Below, piece after piece: positions 47,963 to 56,951 of a DNA stretch of 64,000 nt. Within the stretch, counting starts at the first letter, position 1, and each line of letters opens with the position of its first letter. Origin of the DNA: Streptomyces sp. CMB-StM0423 (GTDB lineage: Bacteria; Actinomycetota; Actinomycetes; Streptomycetales; Streptomycetaceae). Location of the stretch: NCBI RefSeq assembly GCF_002847285.1, contig NZ_CP025407.1, forward strand, positions 3,040,501 through 3,104,500, written 5' to 3'. The translations under genes and the position numbers were made by a program. Under the pieces are notes generated by a model that was not told the origin of the DNA, ran no database searches, and saw only the letters and a program-made list of their open reading frames with translations.

Positions 47963-49659
47963 CTGTGGGGACGGCGGTGGAGACGCAGGTCTTCGGGGGC
48001 TGGGGCGAGTTGGTCGGAGCGGCTGTCGTCGGGGGCGGGCGGCGGGGGGTCGACGAGGGGGCGCTGCTCGACGCCGCCGCCGCGGCCACCGTGCGGCGGC
48101 GGGCCGGGGTCGTGCCGGGACCCGCGCGGCGGCTGCCCGAGCCCGCCGCGCACGATCCGCGGCCCCGGCTGCCCGCCGCCGCGCGGCGGCGCCTCGCCGG
48201 GCTGCTCGCGGACCGCTCCGGTACGGGCGGCGGCACCCGGCGGCGCGGGCCCACGCCCGACCTGGCCGAGCTGATACCGGAGTGGCTGCGGCACGCCGTC
48301 GAGTGCGGCTACCAGGCGCCGCCCGAGTTGCTGCCCCCGCTGCTCGACGCCGCCCGGGCCCGTATCGACCTGCGGCCGCACGCGCTGGCCCTCGCCGGGC
48401 CGCGCGGACTGTGGCTCGCCGAACGGGCGCCGCAGTGGGCGCCGCTGCTGCGCGACGGCGCGGCCGGGCCCGCGCTGCCCGACCCGCGCGACGCGGGCGC
48501 CGTCCGCGCGCTGTGGGAGGAGGGGCCGCGGACCGGCGGGCCGGGGACCAGCCAGGTGCGCGGCGCGCTCTTCGCCGAGGTGCGCAGGGCCGACCCCGCG
48601 GGCGCGGTCGCGCTGCTGACCACGACCTGGCCGGCCGAGAAGGCGGAGGACCGGCTCGCGTTCGTGGAGCTGCTGCGCACGGGGCTGTCCCTCGCCGACG
48701 AGCCGTTCCTGGAGGAGGCCCTGGCCGATCGCAGCCGCGGCGTACGGGCCGCGGCGGCCGAACTCCTCGCCGGGCTCCCCGGTTCCGCGCTGGCCGGGCG
48801 GATGGCCGCGCGGGTGCGGTCGCTGGTGATGCTCGACCGCAGCGAGGAGCCGCCGGTCGTCGCGGTGGAGGCGCCGTACGAGTGCGACGCGGCCATGCAG
48901 CGGGACGGGATCGTGGCCACGCCGCCGGCGGGCATGGGCGAGCGGTCGTGGTGGTTCGGGCAGTTGGTCGCGGCGGCGCCGCTGGCGGTATGGACGGAGG
49001 TCTTCGACGACCGGACGCCGGCGGAGGTCATCGATCTGCCCGTCGCCGACGGCTGGCGGCCCGATCTGCTCGCCGCCTGGAGCCGCGCCGCCGCCCGGCA
49101 GCACGACGCCGCCTGGGCCCGCGCCCTCCTCGGCACCGCCCCGACCTCGCCGCCGAACGAGCCGCCGCCCTTCACCGCGGGCCCGCCCTCCCCGGCGCGC
49201 ATCCCCGCACCCGGCAGCACGTCGGGCGGCGGCGAGCACGTTCCCGGGCGGGACCCGGCGCGGCTGCTCACCGCGCTGCCCGAGACGGAACGGGCCGCGT
49301 GGGTCGCCGAGTTCATCTCGGCGCACGGTCTGTCCGAGGCGTTCCGCCTCCTCGGCGCGTGCGCCGTGCCGTGGCCGGAGGAGCTGGGCCGGGCCGTGGT
49401 CGACGCCCTGGAGATCGCGCGGGACGGCGGCAGTTACCCGTGGAGCTTCAGCGGCGTGATGGGCCTCGCGGAGCGCTGCCTCGACCCCTCGTACGCCGTC
49501 CGCCTCGAACCGCTGGCCGCGATGCACGAGGAGGCGGAGGAGAGTTCGCCCGGCGCCGCCGGGTACTGGTCGGAGGCGTTCCAGCGGCTGGTCGCCACCC
49601 TGCGGATACGCGCCGCGATGCGCGACGAGCTGACCACGCCCGCTGCCCTGCGGCCCTGA
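47959..49659 (+). CDS. DUF5691 family protein
   Basis: The 566-residue protein is mostly helical, with many Leu/Ala/Arg-rich stretches (LAELIPEWLRHAVECGYQ, then ELLPPLLDAARARI) that look like HEAT-type repeats. It has a conserved-looking C-terminal segment (RLLTALPETERAAWVAEFI). I know no biochemical function. The ATG at 47959 has GGAGGGGG before it. It follows the SWIM gene and ends before a terminator hairpin. In streptomycetes this pair accompanies the MoxR-DUF5682-VWA genes. Confidence 0.82.
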   Translation: MTVGTAVETQVFGGWGELVGAAVVGGGRRGVDEGALLDAAAAATVRRRAGVVPGPARRLPEPAAHDPRPRLPAAARRRLAGLLADRSGTGGGTRRRGPTPDLAELIPEWLRHAVECGYQAPPELLPPLLDAARARIDLRPHALALAGPRGLWLAERAPQWAPLLRDGAAGPALPDPRDAGAVRALWEEGPRTGGPGTSQVRGALFAEVRRADPAGAVALLTTTWPAEKAEDRLAFVELLRTGLSLADEPFLEEALADRSRGVRAAAAELLAGLPGSALAGRMAARVRSLVMLDRSEEPPVVAVEAPYECDAAMQRDGIVATPPAGMGERSWWFGQLVAAAPLAVWTEVFDDRTPAEVIDLPVADGWRPDLLAAWSRAAARQHDAAWARALLGTAPTSPPNEPPPFTAGPPSPARIPAPGSTSGGGEHVPGRDPARLLTALPETERAAWVAEFISAHGLSEAFRLLGACAVPWPEELGRAVVDALEIARDGGSYPWSFSGVMGLAERCLDPSYAVRLEPLAAMHEEAEESSPGAAGYWSEAFQRLVATLRIRAAMRDELTTPAALRP

Positions 49660-49692
49660 GGGACGCGGGCGCGCAGGCGGTCACCCGCCGCT

Positions 49693-49717
49693 CCCGGTGG
49701 CGCAATGCGCCACCGGG
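49693..49717. terminator. Bidirectional stem-loop terminator
   Basis: CCCGGTGGCGC pairs perfectly (11 bp) with GCGCCACCGGG around a 3-base loop, between the convergent DUF5691 and B12-binding genes. Confidence 0.8.
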
Positions 49718-49740
49718 TGCGCGCCCTCGGGGCGTACGCC

Positions 49741-50154
49741 CTACGCGCCCGCCGGCTCCCGCACGTGCGTCCGCACCCACTCCACCACTTCGGTCGTCGC
49801 CGCGCCCGGCGTGAAGATCGCCGCGACACCCAGCCCCTTCAACTGCGGGATGTCGTCCTCCGGGATGATCCCGCCGCCGAACAGCTTGATGTCCAGCGCG
49901 TCCCGCTCCCGCAGCAGCTCCACGACCTTGCCGAAGAGCGTCATGTGCGCGCCCGAGAGGATGGAGAGGCCGATCGCCTCGGCATCCTCCTGGATCGCGG
50001 TGTCGACGATCTGCTCCGGCGTCTGGTGCAGGCCCGTGTAGATGACCTCCATGCCGGCGTCGCGCAGCGCCCGCGCGATGACCTTGGCCCCGCGGTCATG
50101 GCCGTCGAGTCCCGGCTTGGCCACCACCACGCGGATCGGACCGGTGCCACTCAT
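49741..50154 (-). CDS. Cobalamin-binding small subunit of an acyl-CoA mutase (IcmB-like)
   Basis: The 137-residue protein is a stand-alone B12-binding domain with the DxHxxG motif in [16 protein letters not shown], then the SILSGAHM and GGGIIPEDD segments. It is the length of IcmB, the small subunit of isobutyryl-CoA mutase, which interconverts isobutyryl- and butyryl-CoA. The large subunit is not in the window. The position between the yeh-like cluster and pcrA matches icmB in S. coelicolor as I recall. The ATG at 50154 has GGAGG five bases upstream; a start at 50166 is possible. Confidence 0.92.
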   Translation of the reverse strand: MSGTGPIRVVVAKPGLDGHDRGAKVIARALRDAGMEVIYTGLHQTPEQIVDTAIQEDAEAIGLSILSGAHMTLFGKVVELLRERDALDIKLFGGGIIPEDDIPQLKGLGVAAIFTPGAATTEVVEWVRTHVREPAGA

Positions 50155-50443
50155 CGCTGCCTCCATCGCGCCGTCCCGCGCGTTCGTGAATCCTTCGAGG
50201 GTGTGAACGAACGTTATCCCCAGCATCGCGCACCCCGGCCGACCGCAACATCCGGGGAGGGGGAAATCACACGGGCGGCCACCGGCAAATCGGACAGCCG
50301 TGGCCCCGGTCTTACCCTCGGGTACTCGAAAAATCGGGCAAGTGCCCCGAACGCGCCCCGGCGAAACCAAGGAAAGATTGTCGAGCCGTGGGACGCCCGG
50401 TACAGTCGCGGCAGTCTCCTGCTCCCGAGGCGAAAGAGAAGTG

Positions 50444-52288
50444 GTGAACGACCGTCCCCCGCCGGGCTTCCCCACCCCGGCCTCTCCCGCTGGCGACGCC
50501 TCCGCCTATGGAAGCCTCGACAGCTACGGGTACGGCTACGACACCTCCGGCCACGGCGGCGGTTCCGGTGAAGAGCCTCTCCATCACGGCTATCAGAGCT
50601 ACGACCAGAGCTATGACGGCTACGACGCGAGCCACTCGGCCGCGTACGACTCGGGCACCTACGCCACCACCGGCTACGAGGCCGGCGGCTATCTGACGCC
50701 CGACGCCACCACGTCGTGGGACACCGGTACGCAGTCCGCCGACTTCGGCGCGTACAGCGCGAACGGCCTGTACGGCACGGCCGATCCCTACGCCACTGAC
50801 GCCCACGCCTCCGGCGGCTACGACGTCTCCGCGCTCTGGACGGAAGCAGCCACCGACACCCCGGCCGCCGGCGTTCCGACCGGCGGCATCCCGCGGCAGG
50901 CGGGCCCGGCCGACGACTACGGCTACCCCTCGGCGAGCGCCCCGGCCGCGCAGTGGAACACCACCGGCGAGTGGTCCGGCTGGGACACCGGCGCGCAGTA
51001 CGACGGTGCGCAGTACGACGGTGCGCAGTACGAGGCCGCGCAGTACGACGGTACGCAGCACGGGGCCGCGGCGTACGACGGCACGCAGTACGACGGCACG
51101 CAGTACGAGGCCGTGCAGCACGAAGTCCCGCAGCACACCGGCACGCAGTACGACACCGCCGCCGGCTGGGACACCGGCCACTACGACACCGCGGCGTACG
51201 CGGAGGCGGCCACGGACACGTCGGGCTACCCCGACGCCACGGCGTACGCCGAAGCCACCGCGTACCCCGAGGCGTACGGCGACACCGCGGCGGCCACCGC
51301 CGCGTACGACGAGCACGCGGCCTACGCCCCGGACTTCGCGAACGCCGCGCACGCCGACCCCGACGCGACCTCCGCCTGGGACTTCGCCGCCCTCGCCGGG
51401 CACGACGGCGTCGCAGGCACCGGCGGCCCCGACAAGCCGGACGGGTTCGACCACCCCGACGCGCCCGGGACCCCCGCGACACTCGACGCCGACCCCGCAC
51501 CCAGCACAGCGCGCCGGCCGGCCGGCGCCCCCGTCGGCCGCGCCGTACGCGCCCGCCGCCGCTGTCCCAAGCGCTCCGCGCTGCTGACCGTGGCCGTGCC
51601 GTCCATCGCCGTCGTCGGCGTGGCCGGTGTCGCCGCCGCGACCGTCACGGGCACCGGCAAGGGCGGCGCCGAGGGCGACGGCAAGACGACGCAGGCGGCT
51701 GCGGACACGGCCTCCGCGAAGACCTCGAAGGCCAACGCGGCGCTGGACACGCAGCTTCGCGGCGTCACCGAGGACGCCGACGACTTCGCCGACCGCGCCA
51801 GCCGCACCCAGGAGCGCATCGACCTCAAGGAGAAGCAGGAGGCCGAGCGGAAGCGGGAGGCGGAGGAGGCGGCGCGCAAGGAGGCGCTGCGCCCGAAGTT
51901 CGCGGTCCCGGTCGACAGCCCGGGGCTCAGCGCGTACTACGGCCAGGCGGGCGTCAACTGGATGTCCGTGCACACCGGCATCGACTTCCCCGTCTCGTAC
52001 GGCAGCGAGGTCAAGGCCGCCACCGACGGCACGGTCACCACCCGCTACGACTACTCGTACGGGAACATGCTGGTCCTCACCGCCGCCGACGGCACCGAGA
52101 CGTGGTACGCCCACCTCGACAGCTACGCCATCACCACCGGCCCCGTACAGGCGGGCGACGTCGTCGCCTACTCCGGCAACTCCGGCAACTCCACGGGACC
52201 GCACCTGCACTTCGAGGTGCACCCCGGCGGCGGCTCCGCCATCGACCCGCTCGCCTGGCTGCAGGAGAAGGGCCTCGACCCGCAGTAG
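50444..52288 (+). CDS. M23-family peptidase with repetitive Tyr-rich head
   Basis: The 614-residue protein has about 360 residues of low complexity rich in Tyr, Asp, Ala and Gln, including a block of [10 protein letters not shown]-type repeats (about 185-225). One membrane helix follows near 385-405 ([20 protein letters not shown]), then a coiled coil rich in Glu/Lys/Arg. At the C terminus is a lysostaphin-type M23 domain with HTGIDFPV and HLHFEV, the two zinc-binding motifs. It should cleave peptidoglycan cross-bridges outside the membrane. Two GTG codons in a row (50441, 50444) could start translation. The head would be cytoplasmic, which is odd for a cell-wall hydrolase. Confidence 0.88.
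   Translation: MNDRPPPGFPTPASPAGDASAYGSLDSYGYGYDTSGHGGGSGEEPLHHGYQSYDQSYDGYDASHSAAYDSGTYATTGYEAGGYLTPDATTSWDTGTQSADFGAYSANGLYGTADPYATDAHASGGYDVSALWTEAATDTPAAGVPTGGIPRQAGPADDYGYPSASAPAAQWNTTGEWSGWDTGAQYDGAQYDGAQYEAAQYDGTQHGAAAYDGTQYDGTQYEAVQHEVPQHTGTQYDTAAGWDTGHYDTAAYAEAATDTSGYPDATAYAEATAYPEAYGDTAAATAAYDEHAAYAPDFANAAHADPDATSAWDFAALAGHDGVAGTGGPDKPDGFDHPDAPGTPATLDADPAPSTARRPAGAPVGRAVRARRRCPKRSALLTVAVPSIAVVGVAGVAAATVTGTGKGGAEGDGKTTQAAADTASAKTSKANAALDTQLRGVTEDADDFADRASRTQERIDLKEKQEAERKREAEEAARKEALRPKFAVPVDSPGLSAYYGQAGVNWMSVHTGIDFPVSYGSEVKAATDGTVTTRYDYSYGNMLVLTAADGTETWYAHLDSYAITTGPVQAGDVVAYSGNSGNSTGPHLHFEVHPGGGSAIDPLAWLQEKGLDPQ
50990..51150 (+). repeat. 12- to 15-bp degenerate repeats in M23 gene
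   Basis: Units such as CAGTACGACGGTGCG repeat about ten times and encode the Gln-Tyr-Asp-Gly pattern. Confidence 0.8.
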
Positions 52289-52364
52289 GCGACCCGCAGC
52301 AGACCGCGCGGGCCGCGCGGCCCCGACGGACCGCAGCAGCCCGCGAAACCCGGGGGCGCGCGCC

Positions 52365-54830
52365 CTACAGCTTCTCCACCGGCGCGTACCGCAGCAGCAG
52401 CTTCTTCGTCCGGCCCCCGTCGCCGAAGTCGATCGTCGCCTGCGCGTTCGCGCCCGAGCCCGACACCTCCACGACCGTCCCCATCCCGAACTGGTCGTGC
52501 GTCACCCGGTCCCCCACCGACAGCGCGATCACCGGCCGCTCCGTCGCCCGCCCCGTGGCGAAGCCCGACGGGCCCTGCCGCGTACGGGGCGAGGACGTGG
52601 ACGACGCCAGCGCCGCGGCCGCGGACTCCATCGGCGACCGCCCCCCGCCGCCGCCCCGGGTGGCCGAGGTGCCCGTGCGCCGCCACTCCAGATAGGCCGG
52701 CGGGATCTCGTCCAGGAAGCGCGACGGCGGGTTGTACGACGGCTGGCCCCACGAGCTGCGCATCACCGAACGCGTCAGATACAGCCGCTGCTGCGCGCGC
52801 GTGATGCCGACGTACGCCAGCCGGCGCTCCTCCTCCAGCTCCTTGACGTCGCCGAGGGCCCGCATGTGCGGGAAGACGCCGTCCTCCATGCCGCTGAGGA
52901 ACACCACGGGGAACTCCAGGCCCTTGGCGGTGTGCAGCGTCATCAGCGTGATGACGCCGGAGCCGTCCGTCTCCTCCTCCGGGATCTCGTCGCTGTCGGC
53001 GACCAGCGCAACGCGCTCCAGGAAGTCGGCGAGCGTCCCCGGCCCCTCATCGCCCCGCTCCTGCTCGAACTCCAGGGCCACGGCAGCCAGCTCTTGCAGG
53101 TTCTCGATACGGGTCTCGTCCTGCGGGTCCGTCGACGCCTGCAACTCAGCGAGATAGCCCGTCTGCTCCAGCACCGCCTCCAGCACCGTGGCGGGCCCGG
53201 CGCCGGACTCGACGACCGTGCGCAGCTCCTCCATCAGCGTGTTGAACCGCTTGACGGCGTTGACCGAGCGGGACGCCATCCCGTACGCCTCGTCGACGCG
53301 CACCAGCGCCTGCGGGAACGAGATCCGCTCGCGCTGCGCCAGCGCCTCGATCATCGCCTCGGCGCGGTCGCCGATGCCGCGCTTCGGCACGTTCATGATG
53401 CGGCGCAGCGGTACGGAGTCCTCGGGGTTGGCGAGCACGCGCAGGTACGCGAGGACGTCGCGGACCTCCCTGCGCTCGTAGAAGCGGACGCCGCCGACGA
53501 CCTTGTACGGCAGGCCGACGCGGATGAAGACTTCCTCGAAGACACGGGACTGTGCGTTGGTCCGGTAGAAGACGGCTACGTCGCCAGCGCGCGCCTCGCC
53601 GGCGTCCGAGAGCCGGTCGATCTCGTCGGCGACGAACTGCGCCTCGTCGTGCTCGGTGTCGGCGACGTAACCGACGATGCGGGCGCCGGCGCCCGCATCG
53701 GTCCACAGGTTCTTGGGGCGGCGGGAGGCGTTGCGCTCGATGACGGCGTTGGCCGCGTTGAGGATCGTCTGCGTGGAGCGGTAGTTCTGCTCCAGCAGGA
53801 TCGTGCGCGCCTCGGGGTAGTCCTCCTCGAACTGCAGGATGTTGCGGATGGTGGCGCCGCGGAAGGCGTAGATGGACTGGTCGGCGTCGCCGACGACGCA
53901 CAGCTCCGCGGGTCCCTCCGGGCCCGCCGTACGTCCCGCGCCGCCGTCCTCCGCCGCGGTCCCGTCCTCCCCCGCAGCCGTGTCCTCCGCCGCTGCCCCG
54001 TCCTCCCCTGGTACCTCGGCCGGCGGCCCGACCAGCTCGCGCACCAGCATGTACTGCGCCCGGTTGGTGTCCTGGTACTCGTCGACCAGCACGTGCCGGA
54101 ACCGGCGGCGGTAGTGCTCGGCGACGTCCGGGAACGCCTGCAGCAGGTTCACGGTCGTCATGATCAGATCGTCGAAGTCCAGCGCGTTGGCCTCGCGCAG
54201 CCGCGACTGGTACAGCGCGTACGCCTCGGCGAGGGTCTTCTCGAAGCCGTCGACGGCCTGGGCGGCCCAGCTCTCCTCGTCGATCAGCTCGTTCTTCAGG
54301 CTGGAGACCTTGGCGCTGAGCGCCTTCGGCGGATAGCGCTTCGGGTCCAGGTCCAGGTCCCGGCAGACCAGGGCCATCAGCCGGCGGGAGTCGGCGGCGT
54401 CGTAGATCGAGAACGAGGACGTGAAGCCCAGCTTCTTCGACTCGCGGCGCAGGATGCGCACGCAGGCGCTGTGGAAGGTGGAGACCCACATCGCATTCGC
54501 GCGCGCGCCGACGAGCTCCTCGACGCGCTCCTTCATCTCCCCCGCCGCCTTGTTCGTGAACGTGATGGCGAGGATCTGGCCGGGGTGGGCGCGCCGCTTG
54601 GCGAGCAGGTACGCGATCCGGTGGGTCAGCACCCGGGTCTTGCCGGAGCCGGCGCCGGCGACGATCAGCAGGGGCGAGCCGGTGTGCTCCACGGCGGCGC
54701 GCTGCTGCTCGTTCAGCCCCGTGAGCAGCGCTTCCGGGTCCGTCACGGGGCGGGGTGCGCCATCGCGGTAGTACGGCTCGGGGGTGCTCGCGGCGAGGGC
54801 GAGATGACTGTCGTCGAAGAGGCTGCTCAT
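52365..54830 (-). CDS. pcrA: ATP-dependent DNA helicase PcrA/UvrD
   Basis: The 821-residue superfamily 1A helicase unwinds DNA 3'-5' in repair and replication. Motifs are complete: Walker A AGAGSGKT (58-65), LAITFTNKAA, VDEYQDTN, GDADQSIYAFRGA, LEQNYRST, LMTLHTAKGLEFPVVF and VGITRAQQRLYL. An acidic, repetitive insertion of about 42 residues (GEDGAAAEDTAAGEDGT-type) sits just before motif III, a place usually short. The C-terminal Tudor-like domain (SVGDRVTHDQFGMGTVVEV), which contacts RNA polymerase in relatives, is present. ATG start. It is flanked by cell-wall hydrolase genes. Confidence 0.96.
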   Translation of the reverse strand: MSSLFDDSHLALAASTPEPYYRDGAPRPVTDPEALLTGLNEQQRAAVEHTGSPLLIVAGAGSGKTRVLTHRIAYLLAKRRAHPGQILAITFTNKAAGEMKERVEELVGARANAMWVSTFHSACVRILRRESKKLGFTSSFSIYDAADSRRLMALVCRDLDLDPKRYPPKALSAKVSSLKNELIDEESWAAQAVDGFEKTLAEAYALYQSRLREANALDFDDLIMTTVNLLQAFPDVAEHYRRRFRHVLVDEYQDTNRAQYMLVRELVGPPAEVPGEDGAAAEDTAAGEDGTAAEDGGAGRTAGPEGPAELCVVGDADQSIYAFRGATIRNILQFEEDYPEARTILLEQNYRSTQTILNAANAVIERNASRRPKNLWTDAGAGARIVGYVADTEHDEAQFVADEIDRLSDAGEARAGDVAVFYRTNAQSRVFEEVFIRVGLPYKVVGGVRFYERREVRDVLAYLRVLANPEDSVPLRRIMNVPKRGIGDRAEAMIEALAQRERISFPQALVRVDEAYGMASRSVNAVKRFNTLMEELRTVVESGAGPATVLEAVLEQTGYLAELQASTDPQDETRIENLQELAAVALEFEQERGDEGPGTLADFLERVALVADSDEIPEEETDGSGVITLMTLHTAKGLEFPVVFLSGMEDGVFPHMRALGDVKELEEERRLAYVGITRAQQRLYLTRSVMRSSWGQPSYNPPSRFLDEIPPAYLEWRRTGTSATRGGGGGRSPMESAAAALASSTSSPRTRQGPSGFATGRATERPVIALSVGDRVTHDQFGMGTVVEVSGSGANAQATIDFGDGGRTKKLLLRYAPVEKL

Positions 54831-54964
54831 CGTCCACAGAGTCTAGGGCGCCGCACCGACAACCTACTGCCGCAGCCCTCTTTCCACCCCAGCCCGGCGA
54901 CCCGGCGGGCGGCCGCACCGCCTGACCGGGATGTCCTCCTTGCGCCGAACTGCTCCTCGGATCA

Positions 54965-54977
54965 CGAAACGGTTTCG
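54965..54977. promoter_or_regulatory. 13-bp palindrome between pcrA and NlpC/P60 gene
   Basis: CGAAAC and GTTTCG flank a central G in the divergent spacer, about 85 bases before the hydrolase start. It could be an operator; the regulator is unknown. Confidence 0.35.
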
Positions 54978-55061
54978 GGCATATCGAACATCAGACTTCA
55001 CAGCAGTCCCACCGAGTGGCTACCGTGCACGACACTGCCCGGACGGAAGGAGTGGCCTGCC

Positions 55062-56222
55062 TTGGCTTCCCACCGAAAGCCGCGGACCCGGATCCTTGAG
55101 TCGCCGGCGGGGCGCCGTACCGCCGTCGGCGTCGGCTCCGCGGCGCTGGCCTCAGCGACGCTTCTCACCCAGGAAGCCGGCGCGACCCCGGCCGAGCGGT
55201 CGATCGAGGACGTACAGAAGGAAGTCGACCACCTCTACCACGAGGCGGAGCGGGCAACGGAGCGCTACAACGGCGCCAAGGAACACACCGCGCAGCAGCG
55301 CACCCGGGTCGAGCAGCAGCTCGACGAGGTGGCCCAGGAGACCGCGCGGCTCAACGAGTCGCGGCGCGAACTGGGCCGGCTGGCGGCGGCGCAGTACCGC
55401 ACCGGGGGCATCACGCCCACCGCGACGTTCATGCTCGCGCCCGACCCGCAGACCTACTTCGACCAGGCGCACCTCATGGAGCGGCTGACGAACCGCGAGA
55501 AGACCGCGGTCGACCAGTTCCAGGTGCGCCAGGCCAAGGCGACCAAGAAGCGCACGGAGGCGCAGGAGAGCCTGCGCAACCTCACCGACTCGCAGGAGCA
55601 GCTCCAGGAGTCCAAGCAGGAGGTCCAGACCAAGCTGTCCGACGCACGCAAGGTGCTGGACCGGCTCACCGAGGCGGAGAAGGAGCGCCTCGCCGAGCTG
55701 GAGCGCAAGCGCGAGGAGGAGGCGCGGCGCAAGGCCCAGGAGGCCGCGCGGCAGGCGGAGTTGGAGCGGCAGCAGCAGGCCGAGCAGGAGCGCCGCGAGC
55801 AGCAGCAGCGCGAGCAGGAGCAGCAGAAGGAAGAGGAGCAGAAGGAGGAGCCGCCGCCCGCGGACCCCGGCCCCTCGAAGTCGGAGCAGGTGCTGGCCTT
55901 CGCCGAGGCCCAGTTGGGCAAGCCGTACGTGTGGGGTGCCACAGGACCGGACTCGTACGACTGCTCGGGCCTGACCCAGGCCGCGTGGCGGGAGGCGGGC
56001 ATCTCACTGCCGCGTACGACCTACGACCAGGTCAACGCCGGCACACAGGTGGCCAAGGCGGATCTGCAGCCGGGCGACCTGGTCTTCTTCTACGACGACA
56101 TCAGCCACGTCGGGATCTACGTGGGCAACGGGCAGATGATCCACGCTTCCAAGCCGGGCGACGACGTGAAGTACGAGTCGATCGACTACATGCCGTTCCA
56201 CAGCGGGGTGCGCCCGGCCTGA
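55062..56222 (+). CDS. NlpC/P60 cell-wall endopeptidase (RipA-like)
   Basis: The 386-residue secreted protein has a signal peptide (Ala-rich core near 20-42), a long coiled coil (about 50-270) rich in Glu, Gln and Arg, and a C-terminal NlpC/P60 domain. Its catalytic Cys is in DSYDCSGLTQAAW and the His in ISHVGIYVGNGQ. It should cut D-Glu-meso/LL-DAP bonds in peptidoglycan, with the coiled coil holding activity in check. I take the rare TTG at 55062 as start because GGAAGGAG lies about nine bases before it and the product then begins ASHRKPRTR, like its paralogue at 56952. pcrA is divergent. Confidence 0.9.
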   Translation: MASHRKPRTRILESPAGRRTAVGVGSAALASATLLTQEAGATPAERSIEDVQKEVDHLYHEAERATERYNGAKEHTAQQRTRVEQQLDEVAQETARLNESRRELGRLAAAQYRTGGITPTATFMLAPDPQTYFDQAHLMERLTNREKTAVDQFQVRQAKATKKRTEAQESLRNLTDSQEQLQESKQEVQTKLSDARKVLDRLTEAEKERLAELERKREEEARRKAQEAARQAELERQQQAEQERREQQQREQEQQKEEEQKEEPPPADPGPSKSEQVLAFAEAQLGKPYVWGATGPDSYDCSGLTQAAWREAGISLPRTTYDQVNAGTQVAKADLQPGDLVFFYDDISHVGIYVGNGQMIHASKPGDDVKYESIDYMPFHSGVRPA

Positions 56223-56269
56223 AGGCGTGGGTTGCAGGGGGTCAGGGGGCCGGAAGAACGGTCCGGCCC

Positions 56270-56623
56270 TCAGGTCCAGGTGGTGGCGATGACGACGTTG
56301 GCCATGGTCAGGAGTCCGATGGCGGCGAAGTAGGGCTTCGGGATGCGCTCTTCCTTCCGCTTGATGAAGACCATGACGAGGATCACTATCAGGATCAGGC
56401 TCTTGACGCTGATCTTCGTCTGATCGAGTTCCACGTCATCGGCCTCGTTGAGACCGACGAGGATGAATCCGGTCACCAGCATGACCAGGGCGCCGTGCAC
56501 CATCGAGGGCGCGATGCGCACGTCGCCCGTGCTCAACGACTTCAACTGGGTGAGCCAGCCGCCCAGCAGCGCGGCGACACCGATGATGTGCGAGGCGACG
56601 AAGAGGTTGATGAGTACATCCAT
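56270..56623 (-). CDS. Small integral membrane protein
   Basis: The 117-residue protein has four predicted helices (VLINLFVASHIIGVAALLGG at the start, then about 40-60, 72-88 and 95-113). No functional family is recognised. The ATG at 56623 begins directly at the first helix. An upstream start at 56713 would add 30 hydrophilic residues and overlap the promoter of the next gene. It lies between two paralogous NlpC/P60 genes. Confidence 0.8.
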   Translation of the reverse strand: MDVLINLFVASHIIGVAALLGGWLTQLKSLSTGDVRIAPSMVHGALVMLVTGFILVGLNEADDVELDQTKISVKSLILIVILVMVFIKRKEERIPKPYFAAIGLLTMANVVIATTWT

Positions 56624-56951
56624 GAGACGCGAGCGTAGCGGTCCGTAACAGCTCGCCCCAATGGGGGTGACCACTTCCGGAACATCGGTCACGGATGCCA
56701 ACCCACAGATCACGGGGCCGTGTTCGGGCGATCACAATGTGTCACCGCCGGACAGGTCTGGTAAGTCTCTTTCATCCCCTCCTCCCGCGCCGCGCCCTCG
56801 GCTTAGCGTCTCCGCTCAGGTGGTCGGCTTCTCACCGCCGCCCGCGTCACCGGCGCGGCAGCGGGAGCAGACCGCCCCCGCCGAGAGCCGGCGGCGGTCC
56901 GCTCCCCCGTGCGGCCCGCCGCCGGACCGCAAGGAAGGGGTGAACGCCCGA

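Noticed and set aside
50160..50440. A c-di-AMP (ydaO) riboswitch before the M23 peptidase, common for streptomycete wall hydrolases
   Set aside because: I could not find the conserved ydaO blocks here or before the NlpC/P60 genes.
51627..56222. A plus-strand open frame of about 1500 codons
   Set aside because: Most of it is antisense to pcrA and out of frame with the M23 gene; only its last part coincides with the NlpC/P60 gene, which starts at 55062.
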